Of a stretch of 6,424 bases of DNA, positions 6,331-6,424 are shown in pieces. Position numbers and translations under genes: made by a program. The notes under the pieces are model-generated. The model was not told where the DNA came from. It did not search any database and saw nothing but the letters and a program-made list of their open reading frames with translations. Where the stretch lies: positions 1 through 6,424 of the forward strand of contig JBEINZ010000186.1 in assembly GCA_040377825.1 (NCBI GenBank). Direction: 5' to 3'. Each line of letters starts with the position of its first letter. Positions within the stretch are counted from its first letter, which is position 1. Source of the DNA: JBEINZ01 sp040377825. Lineage in GTDB: Bacteria; Pseudomonadota; Alphaproteobacteria; Rhizobiales; Ancalomicrobiaceae.

Positions 6331-6363
6331 GCCCCCGGAACTCTTGCGAGCGGTGTCGGGGGC
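6331..6363 (+). other. Inverted repeat at the predicted 5' end of the rightward transcript
   Basis: GCCCCCG (6331-6337) and CGGGGGC (6357-6363) are perfect 7-bp arms around a 19-nt interval that itself contains a small CTC/GAG stem (6341-6350). The left arm begins 2 nt after the -10 CGTT, so it overlaps the likely transcription start. It could be an operator or a 5' leader hairpin. It is not followed by a T-run. Confidence 0.4.
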
Positions 6364-6373
6364 GACAGGCTCG

Positions 6374-6424
6374 CTAGAGCATTTCCCGATCGGATGGGGA
6401 GATCCGATCGATAAGGAATTGCTC
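6374..6424 (-). repeat. Composite palindromic repeat, copy C, inverted and reaching the window edge
   Basis: This stretch begins CTAGAGCATTTCCCG. It corresponds to the hairpin-2 end of copy A read on the opposite strand: 45 of 51 positions match 2402-2452. Core arms CGATCGGAT (6387-6395) and ATCCGATCG (6402-6410) enclose a 6-nt loop, and the outer GAGCA (6377-6381) and TGCTC (6420-6424) also pair. If the unit is complete, its linker and hairpin 1 continue beyond 6424. It would then lie in the leader of, or upstream of, the rightward gene. Confidence 0.82.

Noticed and set aside
6337..6361. A third EcfG promoter on the plus strand starting at GGAAC 6337
   Set aside because: The sequence 16-17 nt downstream is G-rich and contains no CGTT.

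Overview
The window looks like alphaproteobacterial chromosome, most likely from the order Hyphomicrobiales (Rhizobiales). The evidence is a PhyR-type response regulator with an N-terminal sigma-like domain, two matches to the EcfG (general stress response, GSR) promoter pattern, an HWE-family histidine kinase, a DUF2336 protein, and palindromic intergenic repeats of a kind common in that order. The genus cannot be fixed from sequence alone. All six genes are on the minus strand, so transcription runs from right to left.

Layout from left to right: the 5' 174 codons of dnaN (1-524, cut by the window edge); a small DUF1330 protein (714-1019); a DUF2336 protein (1174-2247); composite palindromic repeat A (2335-2452); an SMP-30/gluconolactonase-family protein (2494-3408); a membrane HWE sensor kinase with two PAS domains (3523-5178); repeat B (5202-5313); phyR (5415-6206); a divergent regulatory region (6207-6373); and repeat C, in the opposite orientation, which reaches the window edge (6374-6424). 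No intergenic stretch exceeds 300 bases. The 525-713 gap shows no convincing gene or site.

Functionally, the right half reads as part of a GSR locus. In the known pathway an HWE/HisKA_2 kinase phosphorylates PhyR. PhyR then binds the anti-sigma factor NepR through its sigma-like domain and so releases the ECF sigma factor EcfG. Here phyR is preceded by GGAAC-N16-CGTT on its own strand, which suggests feedback by EcfG. A second GGAAC-N16-CGTT points rightward out of the window, so nepR-ecfG is predicted just beyond 6424. The kinase 236 bp downstream of phyR is a candidate PhyR partner. The left half (dnaN, DUF1330, DUF2336, SMP-30) looks like ordinary chromosome, with dnaN away from dnaA on this side.

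The least explained structure is the repeat family. Each full unit is about 112-118 bp and has two hairpins joined by a 30-nt linker of conserved length. The ends are imperfect inverted repeats beginning CTAGAGC, which resembles a small non-autonomous mobile element (MITE-like).
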